DNA of 6,439 bases from an uncultured Thalassolituus sp. (GTDB lineage: Bacteria; Pseudomonadota; Gammaproteobacteria; Pseudomonadales; Oceanobacteraceae), in contig CAJXIT010000205.1 of the NCBI GenBank assembly GCA_913054055.1, positions 1 to 6,439 of the forward strand, written 5' to 3'. Of this stretch, positions 1 to 6,344 are shown piece by piece. Below the pieces are notes generated by a model. It made no database searches, was not told the DNA's origin, and saw only the letters and a list, made by a program, of their open reading frames with translations. Within the stretch, counting starts at the first letter, position 1; each line of letters begins with the position of its first letter. Position numbers and translations under genes: made by a program.

Positions 1-1539
1 TTAATCATTAATATATTAGGCGGATTAGCCATTGGTATGGCTCAGCATGACTTAGATTTTTCCCGTGCCACTGAAGTATACGCCCTGTTAACAATAGGGG
101 ATGGCTTGGTTGCGCAAATTCCTTCTTTGTTACTCTCAACTGCTACAGCCATCATTGTTACCCGTAACAAAAGCAATGAAGGCATGGGTGATCAAGTCTT
201 TACGCAAATGTTTGGCAATGCGAGATCGTTATCCGTAGCGGGCGGTGTACTGATGTTAATGGGTTTGATTCCAGGTATGCCACATTTAGCGTTTTTAAGT
301 TTAGGTGGCGCTGCGGCAGGTGGTGCTTACTGGATTAGTCGTAAAGGACGTGAAGCTTTGGTCGTCGAGGAAGGGATGGGCGGATCAGCTAAGCAGGCGG
401 CACAAAAAGCCGGTGCAGCTGCAGCGGGCGCACCCACTGCTCCAGGTGGGCAACCAATGAAAGCGCTGCCTGATGTGGAAAGCAAAGAGGTGGATTGGGA
501 TGATGTGGAAGACGTTGACATTATCGGCTTGGAAGTGGGCTACCGACTCATTCCTTTGGTGGATAAAAATCAAGGTGGTCATTTATTAAATCGTATTAAA
601 GGCATTCGCCGTAAACTATCACAAGACTTGGGATTTCTTATTCCGAGTGTGCACATCCGCGATAATTTAGATTTGATGCCAAACGCTTATCGTATTTTAT
701 TAATGGGCGTTGCCGTGGCAGAAGCGGAGATTGAGCCAGATAAAGAAATGGCCATTAACCCTGGTCAAGTATTTGGACAAATAGAAGGCATTGAAACTCA
801 AGACCCTGCGTTTGGTTTAGACGCCATTTGGGTTGAGCCTAACAAAAAAGATCAAGCACAAACCTTAGGGTATACCGTGGTGGATGCCAGTACTGTGGTA
901 GCGACTCACCTGAATCAATTATTACAAAAACATTCCTCTGAATTAATTGGTCACGAAGACGTGCAAAAAATGTTAGATCGCTTGGCCAAGGTGAGTCCGA
1001 AGCTGGCAGAAGAGTTGGTGCCAAATACGTTAAATCTCAGTCAGTTGTTAGGGGTATTACAAAACTTATTGAGTGAAGGGGTGCCGGTGCGAGATATGCG
1101 CAGTATCGCCGAGGCATTGGCGAACACCACTACCGATAGTCAAGATACTGCCGCACTTACAGTACAAGTACGTAAGGTTTTACGTCGTTTAATCATACAG
1201 AGTATCTACGGAAACGCTGATGATCTCTCGGTTATCACGTTAGAGCCAGCTCTGGAACAGTTATTGCTCAAGACAGTACAGCAAAGTAAACAGCAAACCG
1301 GGTCCGCGGATAATATGATTTTAGAACCGTCTATGACAGAGAAGTTACAAAGCTCATTATTCGAAGCGGCTCGAAATCAAGAAATGGCAGGTCACCCTGC
1401 GGTGTTATTGGTAAGCGCCATGTTACGCCCAGTGCTATCAAACTTTGTGCGTTCAATGGCAGATAATCTTCATGTGATTTCATATCAAGAAATGCCAGAC
1501 AATAAACAAATTACCATTGCCGCCACCATTGGTGCATAA
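1..1539 (+). CDS. flhA: Flagellar biosynthesis protein FlhA, 5'-truncated
   Basis: FlhA is the large inner-membrane export-gate component of the flagellar type III secretion system; its cytosolic domain docks chaperone-substrate complexes. The reading frame is open from base 1 (LIINILGGLAIGM), so the ATG at 37 is internal and the gene begins before the window. 512 codons remain; family members are about 690-700 residues, so roughly the first 180-190 residues, including the FHIPEP signature region, are missing. Visible are the conserved GDGLVAQIPSLLLSTATAI membrane segment (partial residues 33-51), a further hydrophobic stretch with two likely membrane passes (about 76-112), an Ala/Gly-rich linker (about 131-153), then the soluble C-terminal domain starting near VDIIGLEVGYRLIPLVD (172-188) and running to the end without a break. 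The stop is TAA at 1537-1539. flhF follows after 71 bp. The identification is secure from conserved motifs and gene order. Confidence 0.97.
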   Translation, partial: LIINILGGLAIGMAQHDLDFSRATEVYALLTIGDGLVAQIPSLLLSTATAIIVTRNKSNEGMGDQVFTQMFGNARSLSVAGGVLMLMGLIPGMPHLAFLSLGGAAAGGAYWISRKGREALVVEEGMGGSAKQAAQKAGAAAAGAPTAPGGQPMKALPDVESKEVDWDDVEDVDIIGLEVGYRLIPLVDKNQGGHLLNRIKGIRRKLSQDLGFLIPSVHIRDNLDLMPNAYRILLMGVAVAEAEIEPDKEMAINPGQVFGQIEGIETQDPAFGLDAIWVEPNKKDQAQTLGYTVVDASTVVATHLNQLLQKHSSELIGHEDVQKMLDRLAKVSPKLAEELVPNTLNLSQLLGVLQNLLSEGVPVRDMRSIAEALANTTTDSQDTAALTVQVRKVLRRLIIQSIYGNADDLSVITLEPALEQLLLKTVQQSKQQTGSADNMILEPSMTEKLQSSLFEAARNQEMAGHPAVLLVSAMLRPVLSNFVRSMADNLHVISYQEMPDNKQITIAATIGA

Positions 1540-1542
1540 GAT

Positions 1543-1608
1543 ATGGAAGTGCTTAGTTTGAAAATGCCAATGTTTACAATTGATCACTCATTACAACTGG
1601 GAGCGTAA
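1543..1608 (+). CDS. Possible 21-codon micro-ORF between flhA and flhF
   Basis: An ATG three bases after the flhA stop opens a 21-codon frame (begins MEVLSLKMPM, ends LQLGA) that stops with TAA at 1606-1608, two bases before the flhF ATG. It therefore fills nearly the whole intergenic gap, and the flhF ribosome-binding site lies in its last codons. It has no ribosome-binding site of its own, so translation would need re-initiation by ribosomes finishing flhA. The peptide resembles no family I know. It could couple flhF translation to flhA, or be a chance open frame, which is not unlikely at this length. Confidence 0.2.
   Translation: MEVLSLKMPMFTIDHSLQLGA
1599..1603 (+). promoter_or_regulatory. 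Ribosome-binding site of flhF
   Basis: GGGAG lies 7 bases before the flhF ATG at 1611. It supports that start and overlaps the 3' end of the short open frame occupying the flhA-flhF gap. Confidence 0.75.
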
Positions 1609-1610
1609 AA

Positions 1611-3197
1611 ATGAAAGTTCGTCGATTTACAGCCACCAGTATGCAAAAAGCGTTAAAAACGGTACGAGATGAAATGGGCCCGGATGCGGTTATTTTATCT
1701 AACCATAGAGTAAACGGCGGCGTAGAAATTATTGTGGCTCAGAATTACGAGCCGGTCAGTGCAAAAAAGTCGGCTCCAATTTTTAATGCGGAAGAGGATG
1801 ACAGTCATTTACCCTCACCCACTTTTTCATCACAAGGCAGTAATAAAAAGCTCAGTAAACCTGCCCCTAGTCAAAAAGATGAAAGCCCTTGGCCATTTTT
1901 GAGTGATTCAGAACGAACAGATGTTGAAGAGCAACTAAAGCTGCAAGATCAATTAGAGGCTTTAAAAGTACAACGTGACCATAACGGAGTAAGCGCAGAT
2001 TTAGGTCAAGCTCCGGCACAACAAAAACAGGCATTGCAAAATACTGTTCCGCATCCAGCTCATCATGGGGCATTACATCAATCGGTAGACAGCCAATCAG
2101 ACTTGCAAAAAGCTTTGACTGAGATGAAGCAGAACCGTCAACCTCAGGCGGCACCACATAACGTAACGTCGATTCACTCAACGGAAGCTCACCAAAAAAA
2201 TCAAGCTTACCCTCATGCCGAAGTGACGCCAAATAAACAAATCTTAGACGATGTGCGCAGTGAGCTAAATGATCTAAAAGAAATGCTCATGGCCAGTGCT
2301 CAGGCAGAAACTCAAACTAAAAAAGAAAGCACTACCATTCATGCGCCAGAGAGTTTTGCTTGGAAAAAACACAGCCCAAAAAATGCGTTACAAGCCAAAC
2401 TATGGAATCGTTTTGAAAACATGGGGTTTGATGAGTGGCTGAACTATCAACTGATCAACCATTTAAAAAGTTCGGATGATGAAAAGTCCTCATGGCAGGC
2501 ATGCTTGCAAGATCTGGCCAATCATATTTCCATCAGCCCAAGTGATCGCCTTAAACGAGGTGGCGTGTTTGCGTTAGTGGGCCCGACCGGGGCAGGTAAA
2601 ACCACCACCATCGCAAAAATGGCCGTGCGTTTTACACTTGAACACGAAGGGGCGCAGGTAGGTTTGATCACCATGGATAACTACCGCTTAGCGGCCCATG
2701 ATCAATTGCGTACATTGGGGCAAATATTAGGTGTGCCAGTACAGGTGGCAGATCAAGAGCACAGCCTTTCACAATGTATTGAAGAGCTTTCCGATTGCGA
2801 TTTAATTTTGATCGATACCGCAGGTTTAACCCCTGAGCACCCAATGCTGCAATATCAGTTAGATCAATTAGTTATGTTACGAAATAAGGTTCATACCTTA
2901 TTAACCATACCAGCCACCAATAATAGTCGCGTATTACGCAAGGTATTCCATAACTACAAGGCCGCTGGCCTTGCAGGGTGTGTGGTGACCAAAGTGGACG
3001 AAGCCAGCAGTTTAGGTGATGTTATCAGCGTATTACTCGAAACCGGACTAGACTTATCGTACAGCACGGACGGACAACGTATTCCAGATGATATTCACTT
3101 AGCCAATGCAAAAGGCTTGGTGAAGCAAGCGGTTAGAATTGCACAGCAAGAACAGCAACTGGCCCGCGAGGCTGGACTAGCTCAAGGAGCGTGGTAA
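1611..3197 (+). CDS. flhF: Flagellar biosynthesis GTPase FlhF (SRP-family)
   Basis: FlhF is an SRP54/FtsY-type GTPase at the cell pole that recruits early flagellar components and fixes flagellum position. The N terminus MKVRRFTATSMQKALKTVRDE followed by GPDAVILSNHRV is the typical FlhF opening. Residues about 60-255 form a polar, Gln/His/Ser-rich low-complexity region. A helical N domain (about 258-318) precedes the G domain: G1 P-loop GPTGAGKTT at 324-332 (Lys330), the SRP-type DNYRLAA motif, G3 DTAG at 402-405 and G4 TKVD at 460-463, and a C-terminal DGQRIPDDIHLA segment common in the family. At 528 residues it is long; as I recall the Pseudomonas protein is about 430 and Vibrio proteins about 500, and the extra length lies in the linker. 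The start has a well-placed GGGAG. The TAA stop shares its last base with the fleN ATG, so the two genes are coupled; their products act as a GTPase-ATPase pair. Confidence 0.97.
   Translation: MKVRRFTATSMQKALKTVRDEMGPDAVILSNHRVNGGVEIIVAQNYEPVSAKKSAPIFNAEEDDSHLPSPTFSSQGSNKKLSKPAPSQKDESPWPFLSDSERTDVEEQLKLQDQLEALKVQRDHNGVSADLGQAPAQQKQALQNTVPHPAHHGALHQSVDSQSDLQKALTEMKQNRQPQAAPHNVTSIHSTEAHQKNQAYPHAEVTPNKQILDDVRSELNDLKEMLMASAQAETQTKKESTTIHAPESFAWKKHSPKNALQAKLWNRFENMGFDEWLNYQLINHLKSSDDEKSSWQACLQDLANHISISPSDRLKRGGVFALVGPTGAGKTTTIAKMAVRFTLEHEGAQVGLITMDNYRLAAHDQLRTLGQILGVPVQVADQEHSLSQCIEELSDCDLILIDTAGLTPEHPMLQYQLDQLVMLRNKVHTLLTIPATNNSRVLRKVFHNYKAAGLAGCVVTKVDEASSLGDVISVLLETGLDLSYSTDGQRIPDDIHLANAKGLVKQAVRIAQQEQQLAREAGLAQGAW
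3184..3189 (+). promoter_or_regulatory. Ribosome-binding site deciding the fleN start
   Basis: AAGGAG inside the last codons of flhF is 7 bases from the ATG at 3197 but only 1 base from the in-frame GTG at 3191. The spacing favours the ATG at 3197 and rules against GTG as start. Confidence 0.75.
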
Positions 3198-4066
3198 TGA
3201 TCGCCATGTTAGACGAGCGACAGTTGAATACTCAGGGAGAAAAACGACAAATGCATCCAGTACAAGTGATTGCCGTTACCGGTGGTAAAGGCGGTGTAGG
3301 CAAGAGTAATGTCTCCGTAAACATGAGTATCGCTTTGGCCGAAATGGGTCGACGAGTGGTGTTGTTAGATGCGGATTTAGGCTTAGCGAATATTGATGTA
3401 TTACTGGGTATCAGTGCGAAAAACAATATCAGTAATGTTTTAAGCGGTGAGGTGCCATTACAGGATGTATTGGTAAATGGGCCTGGCGGCATTCGCATCA
3501 TTCCTGCCGCCTCAGGCACTCAGGCTATGGCTCAGCTTGCCCCAGAAGAACATGTGGGTTTAATTCGTGCGTTTAGTACCATTGCTGATCAACTGGATGT
3601 GCTAGTGGTCGATACTGCGGCGGGCATCAGTGATGGTGTCGTCACATTTGTGAAAGCCGCACAAGAAGTGCTAATTGTGGTGACAGATGAACCCACCAGT
3701 ATTACAGATGCTTACGCGCTGATTAAATTATTGAACCGCGATCATGGATTATTTCGTTTTCGTGTTTTGGCCAATATGGTGAAAACCCCACAAGATGGGC
3801 ATAACTTGTTTGCTAAATTGACCAAGGTAACCGATCGATTCTTGGATATTGCACTGCAATACGTTGGCAGTATTCCATTTGATGAATCGGTGAAGCGTTC
3901 GGTACAAAGACAAAAACCTGTGATACAGGCTTACCCAAGGGCGAAAGCGTCTATGGCATTTAAGTCCTTAGCTAAAAAAGTGGACTCTTGGCCATTGCCA
4001 ACCACTCCAAGAGGCAATTTAGAATTCTTTGTTGAAAATTTAGTATCAACAGCTGTACGCGGATAA
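3197..4066 (+). CDS. fleN: Flagellar number regulator FleN/FlhG, MinD-like ATPase
   Basis: FleN (FlhG) is a ParA/MinD-family ATPase that limits flagellar number; in Pseudomonas it antagonises the master activator FleQ, and it also works with FlhF. From the ATG at 3197 the protein has 289 residues. It shows the deviant Walker A KGGVGKS (31-37, with signature Lys31 and Lys36), DADLGLAN (58-65) and DTAAG (139-143) of the switch II/Walker B region, then family-specific blocks EPTSITDAYALIKLLNRDHG, LFAKLTKVTDRFLD and KVDSWPLP near the C terminus. Residues 1-19 precede the highly conserved MHPVQVIAVTGG; a second in-frame ATG at 3251 with a weak AGGGAG 11 bases upstream would give a 271-residue protein starting like Pseudomonas FleN. 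The first start is preferred because of its better ribosome-binding site and one-base overlap with flhF. fliA follows after 3 bases. Confidence 0.96.
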   Translation: MIAMLDERQLNTQGEKRQMHPVQVIAVTGGKGGVGKSNVSVNMSIALAEMGRRVVLLDADLGLANIDVLLGISAKNNISNVLSGEVPLQDVLVNGPGGIRIIPAASGTQAMAQLAPEEHVGLIRAFSTIADQLDVLVVDTAAGISDGVVTFVKAAQEVLIVVTDEPTSITDAYALIKLLNRDHGLFRFRVLANMVKTPQDGHNLFAKLTKVTDRFLDIALQYVGSIPFDESVKRSVQRQKPVIQAYPRAKASMAFKSLAKKVDSWPLPTTPRGNLEFFVENLVSTAVRG

Positions 4067-4069
4067 TTT

Positions 4070-4822
4070 ATGGCCATGACCAATGGTTTCGCCATGTATA
4101 CCGGCGAAAACAATACAAATTTTGATAAGCTAATTCAAGATTACGCAACGCTTGTAAAGCGCATTGCCCATCACTTAAAAGGACGTTTACCTGCCTCGGT
4201 GCAAGTGGATGATCTGATTCAGTCGGGCATGATCGGTTTAATTGAAGCTGCGCGTAAATATGAGCCCAGTAAAGGGGCCAGCTTTGAAACTTACGCAGGC
4301 ATTCGCATTCGCGGAGCCATGTTAGATGAAATTCGTAAAGGGGATTGGGCACCGCGCAGCGTGCATAGAAACAGTCGCCGTATCGCTGATGCCATTCGCT
4401 ATATAGAGAGTTCCACGGGCCGAGATGCACAAGACCAGGAAGTGGCTGATGCATTAGAAATGACGCTTGATGAGTATCATCACCACTTACAAGATGGCGC
4501 TGGTTCTCGATTATTCAGCTTTGAAGAATTACTTGATCAGCCCGGTGAAAGAGAAGGAGAGTTGGTTAACCCTGATCAAACCAGTCCGTTAGAAGGCATT
4601 GCCAGTGATAAATTTAAAGGGCATCTCGCCGAAGCGATTAGCAAGTTGCCAGAGCGAGAGCAGCTGGTTTTAGCTTTATATTATGATGAAGAGCTTAATT
4701 TAAAAGAAATTGGGGCGGTACTGGAAGTCAGTGAATCTCGCGTCAGTCAAATTCATAGTCAGGCGGCATTGCGCTTGCGTTCACGTTTAGCAGATTGGAC
4801 CGATACCCCATCAGAGCATTAA
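4070..4822 (+). CDS. fliA: RNA polymerase sigma factor FliA (sigma-28)
   Basis: FliA directs RNA polymerase to late flagellar and chemotaxis promoters and is held inactive by the anti-sigma factor FlgM until the hook-basal body is complete. The 250-residue product is close to the usual size (239 in E. coli). Sigma region 2 spans about 24-97, including LPASVQVDDLIQSGMIGL and GASFETYAGIRIRGAMLDE; the GDWAPRSVHR block (91-100) marks the junction to region 3, and region 4 (about 193-240) carries LYYDEELNLKEIG and SESRVSQIHSQ, the helix-turn-helix reading the -35 element. The ATG at 4070 lies 3 bases after the fleN stop with only a weak CGGA upstream, so translation is probably coupled to fleN. 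ATGs at 4076 and 4094 are in-frame alternatives; the sequence does not decide firmly between 4070 and 4076. Likely the last gene of this transcription unit. Confidence 0.97.
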   Translation: MAMTNGFAMYTGENNTNFDKLIQDYATLVKRIAHHLKGRLPASVQVDDLIQSGMIGLIEAARKYEPSKGASFETYAGIRIRGAMLDEIRKGDWAPRSVHRNSRRIADAIRYIESSTGRDAQDQEVADALEMTLDEYHHHLQDGAGSRLFSFEELLDQPGEREGELVNPDQTSPLEGIASDKFKGHLAEAISKLPEREQLVLALYYDEELNLKEIGAVLEVSESRVSQIHSQAALRLRSRLADWTDTPSEH

Positions 4823-4848
4823 AACGCTTTATTAGCCGTGTTTTTGTC
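4821..4848 (+). terminator. Weak candidate intrinsic terminator after fliA
   Basis: Starting in the fliA stop codon, AAAAC and GCT can pair with AGC and GTTTT across a TTATT loop, with three unpaired bases on the 3' side, followed directly by more T residues. The stem is short and AT-rich, so it would be a poor terminator alone. It lies where a terminator is expected and is followed by a G-poor pyrimidine tract. Confidence 0.3.
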
Positions 4849-4994
4849 TATTTCCTTTAAGCATCTTCCTTATCTTTTCCCCTTTATTTTTTGTTTAATT
4901 GTCTTAATCCTTCTAGGTAGGCAGGGTTCATCCAATTTTTCTCACAATTCAAATAGTTACACCCACAAACTGTACTAGACTTAAGTGAGATGTT

Positions 4995-5021
4995 TCAAAA
5001 GGATCACGCCAAAACCGAAGC
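4995..5021 (+). promoter_or_regulatory. Candidate FliA (sigma-28) promoter A for cheY
   Basis: TCAA at 4995-4998 and ACCGAAGC at 5014-5021 are separated by 15 bp. Compared with the sigma-28 pattern TAAA-N15-GCCGATAA, the spacing is right and the CCGA core of the -10 is present, but the rest of the -10 departs from consensus. Location upstream of cheY fits FliA control of chemotaxis genes known in Pseudomonas. Confidence 0.3.
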
Positions 5022-5029
5022 ATAATTGC

Positions 5030-5056
5030 TAAAAAATAGTCGATTTGAGCCTAGGC
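5030..5056 (+). promoter_or_regulatory. Candidate FliA (sigma-28) promoter B for cheY
   Basis: A consensus TAAA at 5030-5033 stands 15 bp before GCCTAGGC (5049-5056), which keeps the GCC of the -10 but loses the conserved CGAT. The -10 half is also a palindrome, so the match may be coincidental. It is an alternative to the candidate at 4995-5021. Confidence 0.2.
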
Positions 5057-5057
5057 T
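5048..5057. repeat. 10-bp perfect palindrome AGCCTAGGCT
   Basis: AGCCTAGGCT equals its own reverse complement; with one mismatched pair the symmetry extends to 14 bp (5046-5059). It lies about 95 bp before the cheY start and could be a small operator or a chance occurrence. Confidence 0.4.
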
Positions 5058-5141
5058 TATAAATCACTGACTTGCTTGCTGGATTACTCAGTAACTATGT
5101 CTAGACTAAAATTATGTAAATCAGGCTTTGGCCAGGGCGCT

Positions 5142-5147
5142 GGGAGG
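5142..5147 (+). promoter_or_regulatory. Ribosome-binding site deciding the cheY TTG start
   Basis: GGGAGG is a strong ribosome-binding site 5 bases before TTG at 5153 and 17 bases before the first ATG at 5165, so it supports the TTG. CCAG at 5132-5135 can pair with CTGG at 5140-5143, a small hairpin that would cover the first two bases of the site. Confidence 0.7.
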
Positions 5148-5152
5148 TAGCT

Positions 5153-5539
5153 TTGGATAAAAATATGAAAATTCTCGTAGTAGATGATTTCTCTACAATG
5201 AGGCGCATCATCAAAAACTTACTGAGAGACTTGGGTTTTACCAATACTCAGGAAGCGGATGATGGCAGCACAGCACTGCCCATGTTGCAAAGTGGTGACT
5301 TTGATTTTCTGGTGACGGATTGGAATATGCCAGGGATGACAGGAATCGAATTGCTAAAACATGTACGCGAAGACGAACGTCTAAAAACTTTGCCTGTATT
5401 AATGGTTACTGCCGAGGCAAAGCGAGACCAAATTGTGGCAGCCGCACAGGCTGGGGTAAATGGTTATGTTATTAAGCCGTTCACTGCAGCTGTTTTAAAA
5501 GAGAAAATCGAAAAGATTTTTGAACGTGTGGACGGATAA
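5153..5539 (+). CDS. cheY: Chemotaxis response regulator CheY
   Basis: CheY is the single-domain receiver that, when phosphorylated by CheA, binds FliM at the flagellar switch and changes rotation. The 128-residue product covers one receiver domain and nothing else. With the TTG start, the metal-binding acidic pair is Asp11-Asp12, the phospho-acceptor is Asp56 (in TDWNMPGMTG), and the switch residues are Thr86, Tyr105 and Lys108, matching E. coli Asp12/13, Asp57, Thr87, Tyr106 and Lys109 offset by one. TTG is preferred over ATG at 5165 because of the GGGAGG 5 bases upstream and because the resulting MDKNMKILVVDD parallels E. coli MADKELKFLVVDD. A TTG start may lower expression. cheZ follows after 13 bp, in the same unit. 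Starting at the ATG would give a 124-residue protein with all active-site residues intact. Confidence 0.96.
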   Translation: MDKNMKILVVDDFSTMRRIIKNLLRDLGFTNTQEADDGSTALPMLQSGDFDFLVTDWNMPGMTGIELLKHVREDERLKTLPVLMVTAEAKRDQIVAAAQAGVNGYVIKPFTAAVLKEKIEKIFERVDG

Positions 5540-5552
5540 TTAGGATGTATCC

Positions 5553-6332
5553 ATGGCAGCGTTGGAACTAGATGTTTCTAATGGCGAATTTGAAAAACTA
5601 TTCGGAGAGAAAGCGAAAGAGCTTATAACCCGTTTAGAAAATAACGATGTAGCCGGAGCAGTTGGGTTGATCCAAGACTTACAAAAAGTCCGGGATGAAA
5701 ACCTATACCAAGAAATTGGTCGCTTAACACGGGCACTGCATGAGTCCATCAAAAACTTTAAGTTAGACAGTAATATCCAAGGGGCCGGATCTGAAATAGA
5801 TGAAGCCCATGAAGGCCTTGCTTACGTTGTTGATATGACAGCAAAAGCGGCCAATAAAACAATGGATATGGTAGATGCTGCTTTACCGTTATCTGAGGGG
5901 ATTTCTACCGAAGCTGTTGATATAAAACGTGATTGGCAACGGTTTCTTAAAAAGGAACTTGCACCGGCAGAATTCAGAGATTTGACGAAGCGCATCAGTG
6001 TATTTTTAGATAATACTGAAAGCAATACGAAAAAATTAAATGGCAACCTGAATGACATTTTATTAGCTCAGGATTTCCAAGACTTAACCGGGCAAGTGAT
6101 TCAGAAGATCACCACTATGGTTACCGATGTAGAATCACGTTTAGTGAATTTGGTGTCCATGGCTGGTCATGTTGATCAAATGACAGGGATACAGCACGAC
6201 ATTGCTGAAGCTGATATCGATGAGGTAGACCCAACAAAAGGGGTTGGTCCTCAAATCAACGCTGAAGAGAAAGAAGATGTGGCATCAAACCAAGACGACG
6301 TGGATGACTTGTTATCCAGTCTCGGGTTTTAA
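5553..6332 (+). CDS. cheZ: CheY-P phosphatase CheZ
   Basis: CheZ dephosphorylates CheY-P and so ends the tumble or reversal signal. The 259-residue protein is mainly helical, as expected for the four-helix-bundle dimer. The catalytic block AQDFQDLTGQVI is at 172-183; by alignment with E. coli CheZ, Asp177 and Gln181 correspond to the catalytic Asp143 and Gln147. An acidic, probably flexible stretch (about 215-247) leads to the C-terminal CheY-docking helix DDVDDLLSSLGF (248-259), ending in the conserved SLGF. It is longer than E. coli CheZ (214), with extra sequence both before the catalytic block and in the tether. The ATG at 5553 has TAGGA 7 bases upstream; an ATG at 5545 is out of frame. 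The gene sits between cheY and cheA as in Pseudomonas and is almost surely co-transcribed with both. Confidence 0.97.
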   Translation: MAALELDVSNGEFEKLFGEKAKELITRLENNDVAGAVGLIQDLQKVRDENLYQEIGRLTRALHESIKNFKLDSNIQGAGSEIDEAHEGLAYVVDMTAKAANKTMDMVDAALPLSEGISTEAVDIKRDWQRFLKKELAPAEFRDLTKRISVFLDNTESNTKKLNGNLNDILLAQDFQDLTGQVIQKITTMVTDVESRLVNLVSMAGHVDQMTGIQHDIAEADIDEVDPTKGVGPQINAEEKEDVASNQDDVDDLLSSLGF

Positions 6333-6344
6333 AGGAGCATAGGG

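Larger units (their letters stand above)
4823..5152. other. 330-bp gene-free gap between fliA and cheY
   Basis: I find no convincing gene on either strand here. The first third (to about 4914) is very rich in T and C; the second half contains candidate sigma-28-like elements at 4995-5021 and 5030-5056, palindromes at 5048-5057 and 5099-5106, and a CTAGACT direct repeat at 4975-4981 and 5101-5107. The gap is by far the longest in the window and most likely separates the flagellar assembly unit from the chemotaxis unit and holds the cheY promoter. A weak sigma-70-like pair, TTGCTT at 5072-5077 and TATGTC at 5096-5101 with 18-bp spacing, is also present but matches poorly at the -10. Confidence 0.7.

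Noticed and set aside
37..39. ATG at 37 as the flhA start
   Set aside because: The frame is open to the window edge and the codons before it encode conserved FlhA residues, so the gene is cut by the window rather than short.
1867..2232. 121-codon open frame on the minus strand inside flhF
   Set aside because: It lies opposite the low-complexity part of flhF, matches no family I know, and flhF is plainly the coding strand.
3191..3196. GTG at 3191 as the fleN start
   Set aside because: It is only one base from AAGGAG; the ATG at 3197 has proper spacing and the typical TAATG overlap with flhF.
4068..4454. 128-codon minus-strand frame opposite the fliA start
   Set aside because: It is antisense to strongly conserved sigma region 2 codons and its product has no recognisable domain.
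5096..5112. Sigma-70 -10 elements (TATGTC or TAAAAT) before cheY
   Set aside because: TATGTC is a poor -10, and TAAAAT lacks a convincing -35 at 16-18 bp, so neither is listed as a promoter.
4823..5152. Sigma-54 promoter in the fliA-cheY gap
   Set aside because: I searched for the GG-N10-GC pattern with TGGCAC/TTGC context and found no acceptable match.
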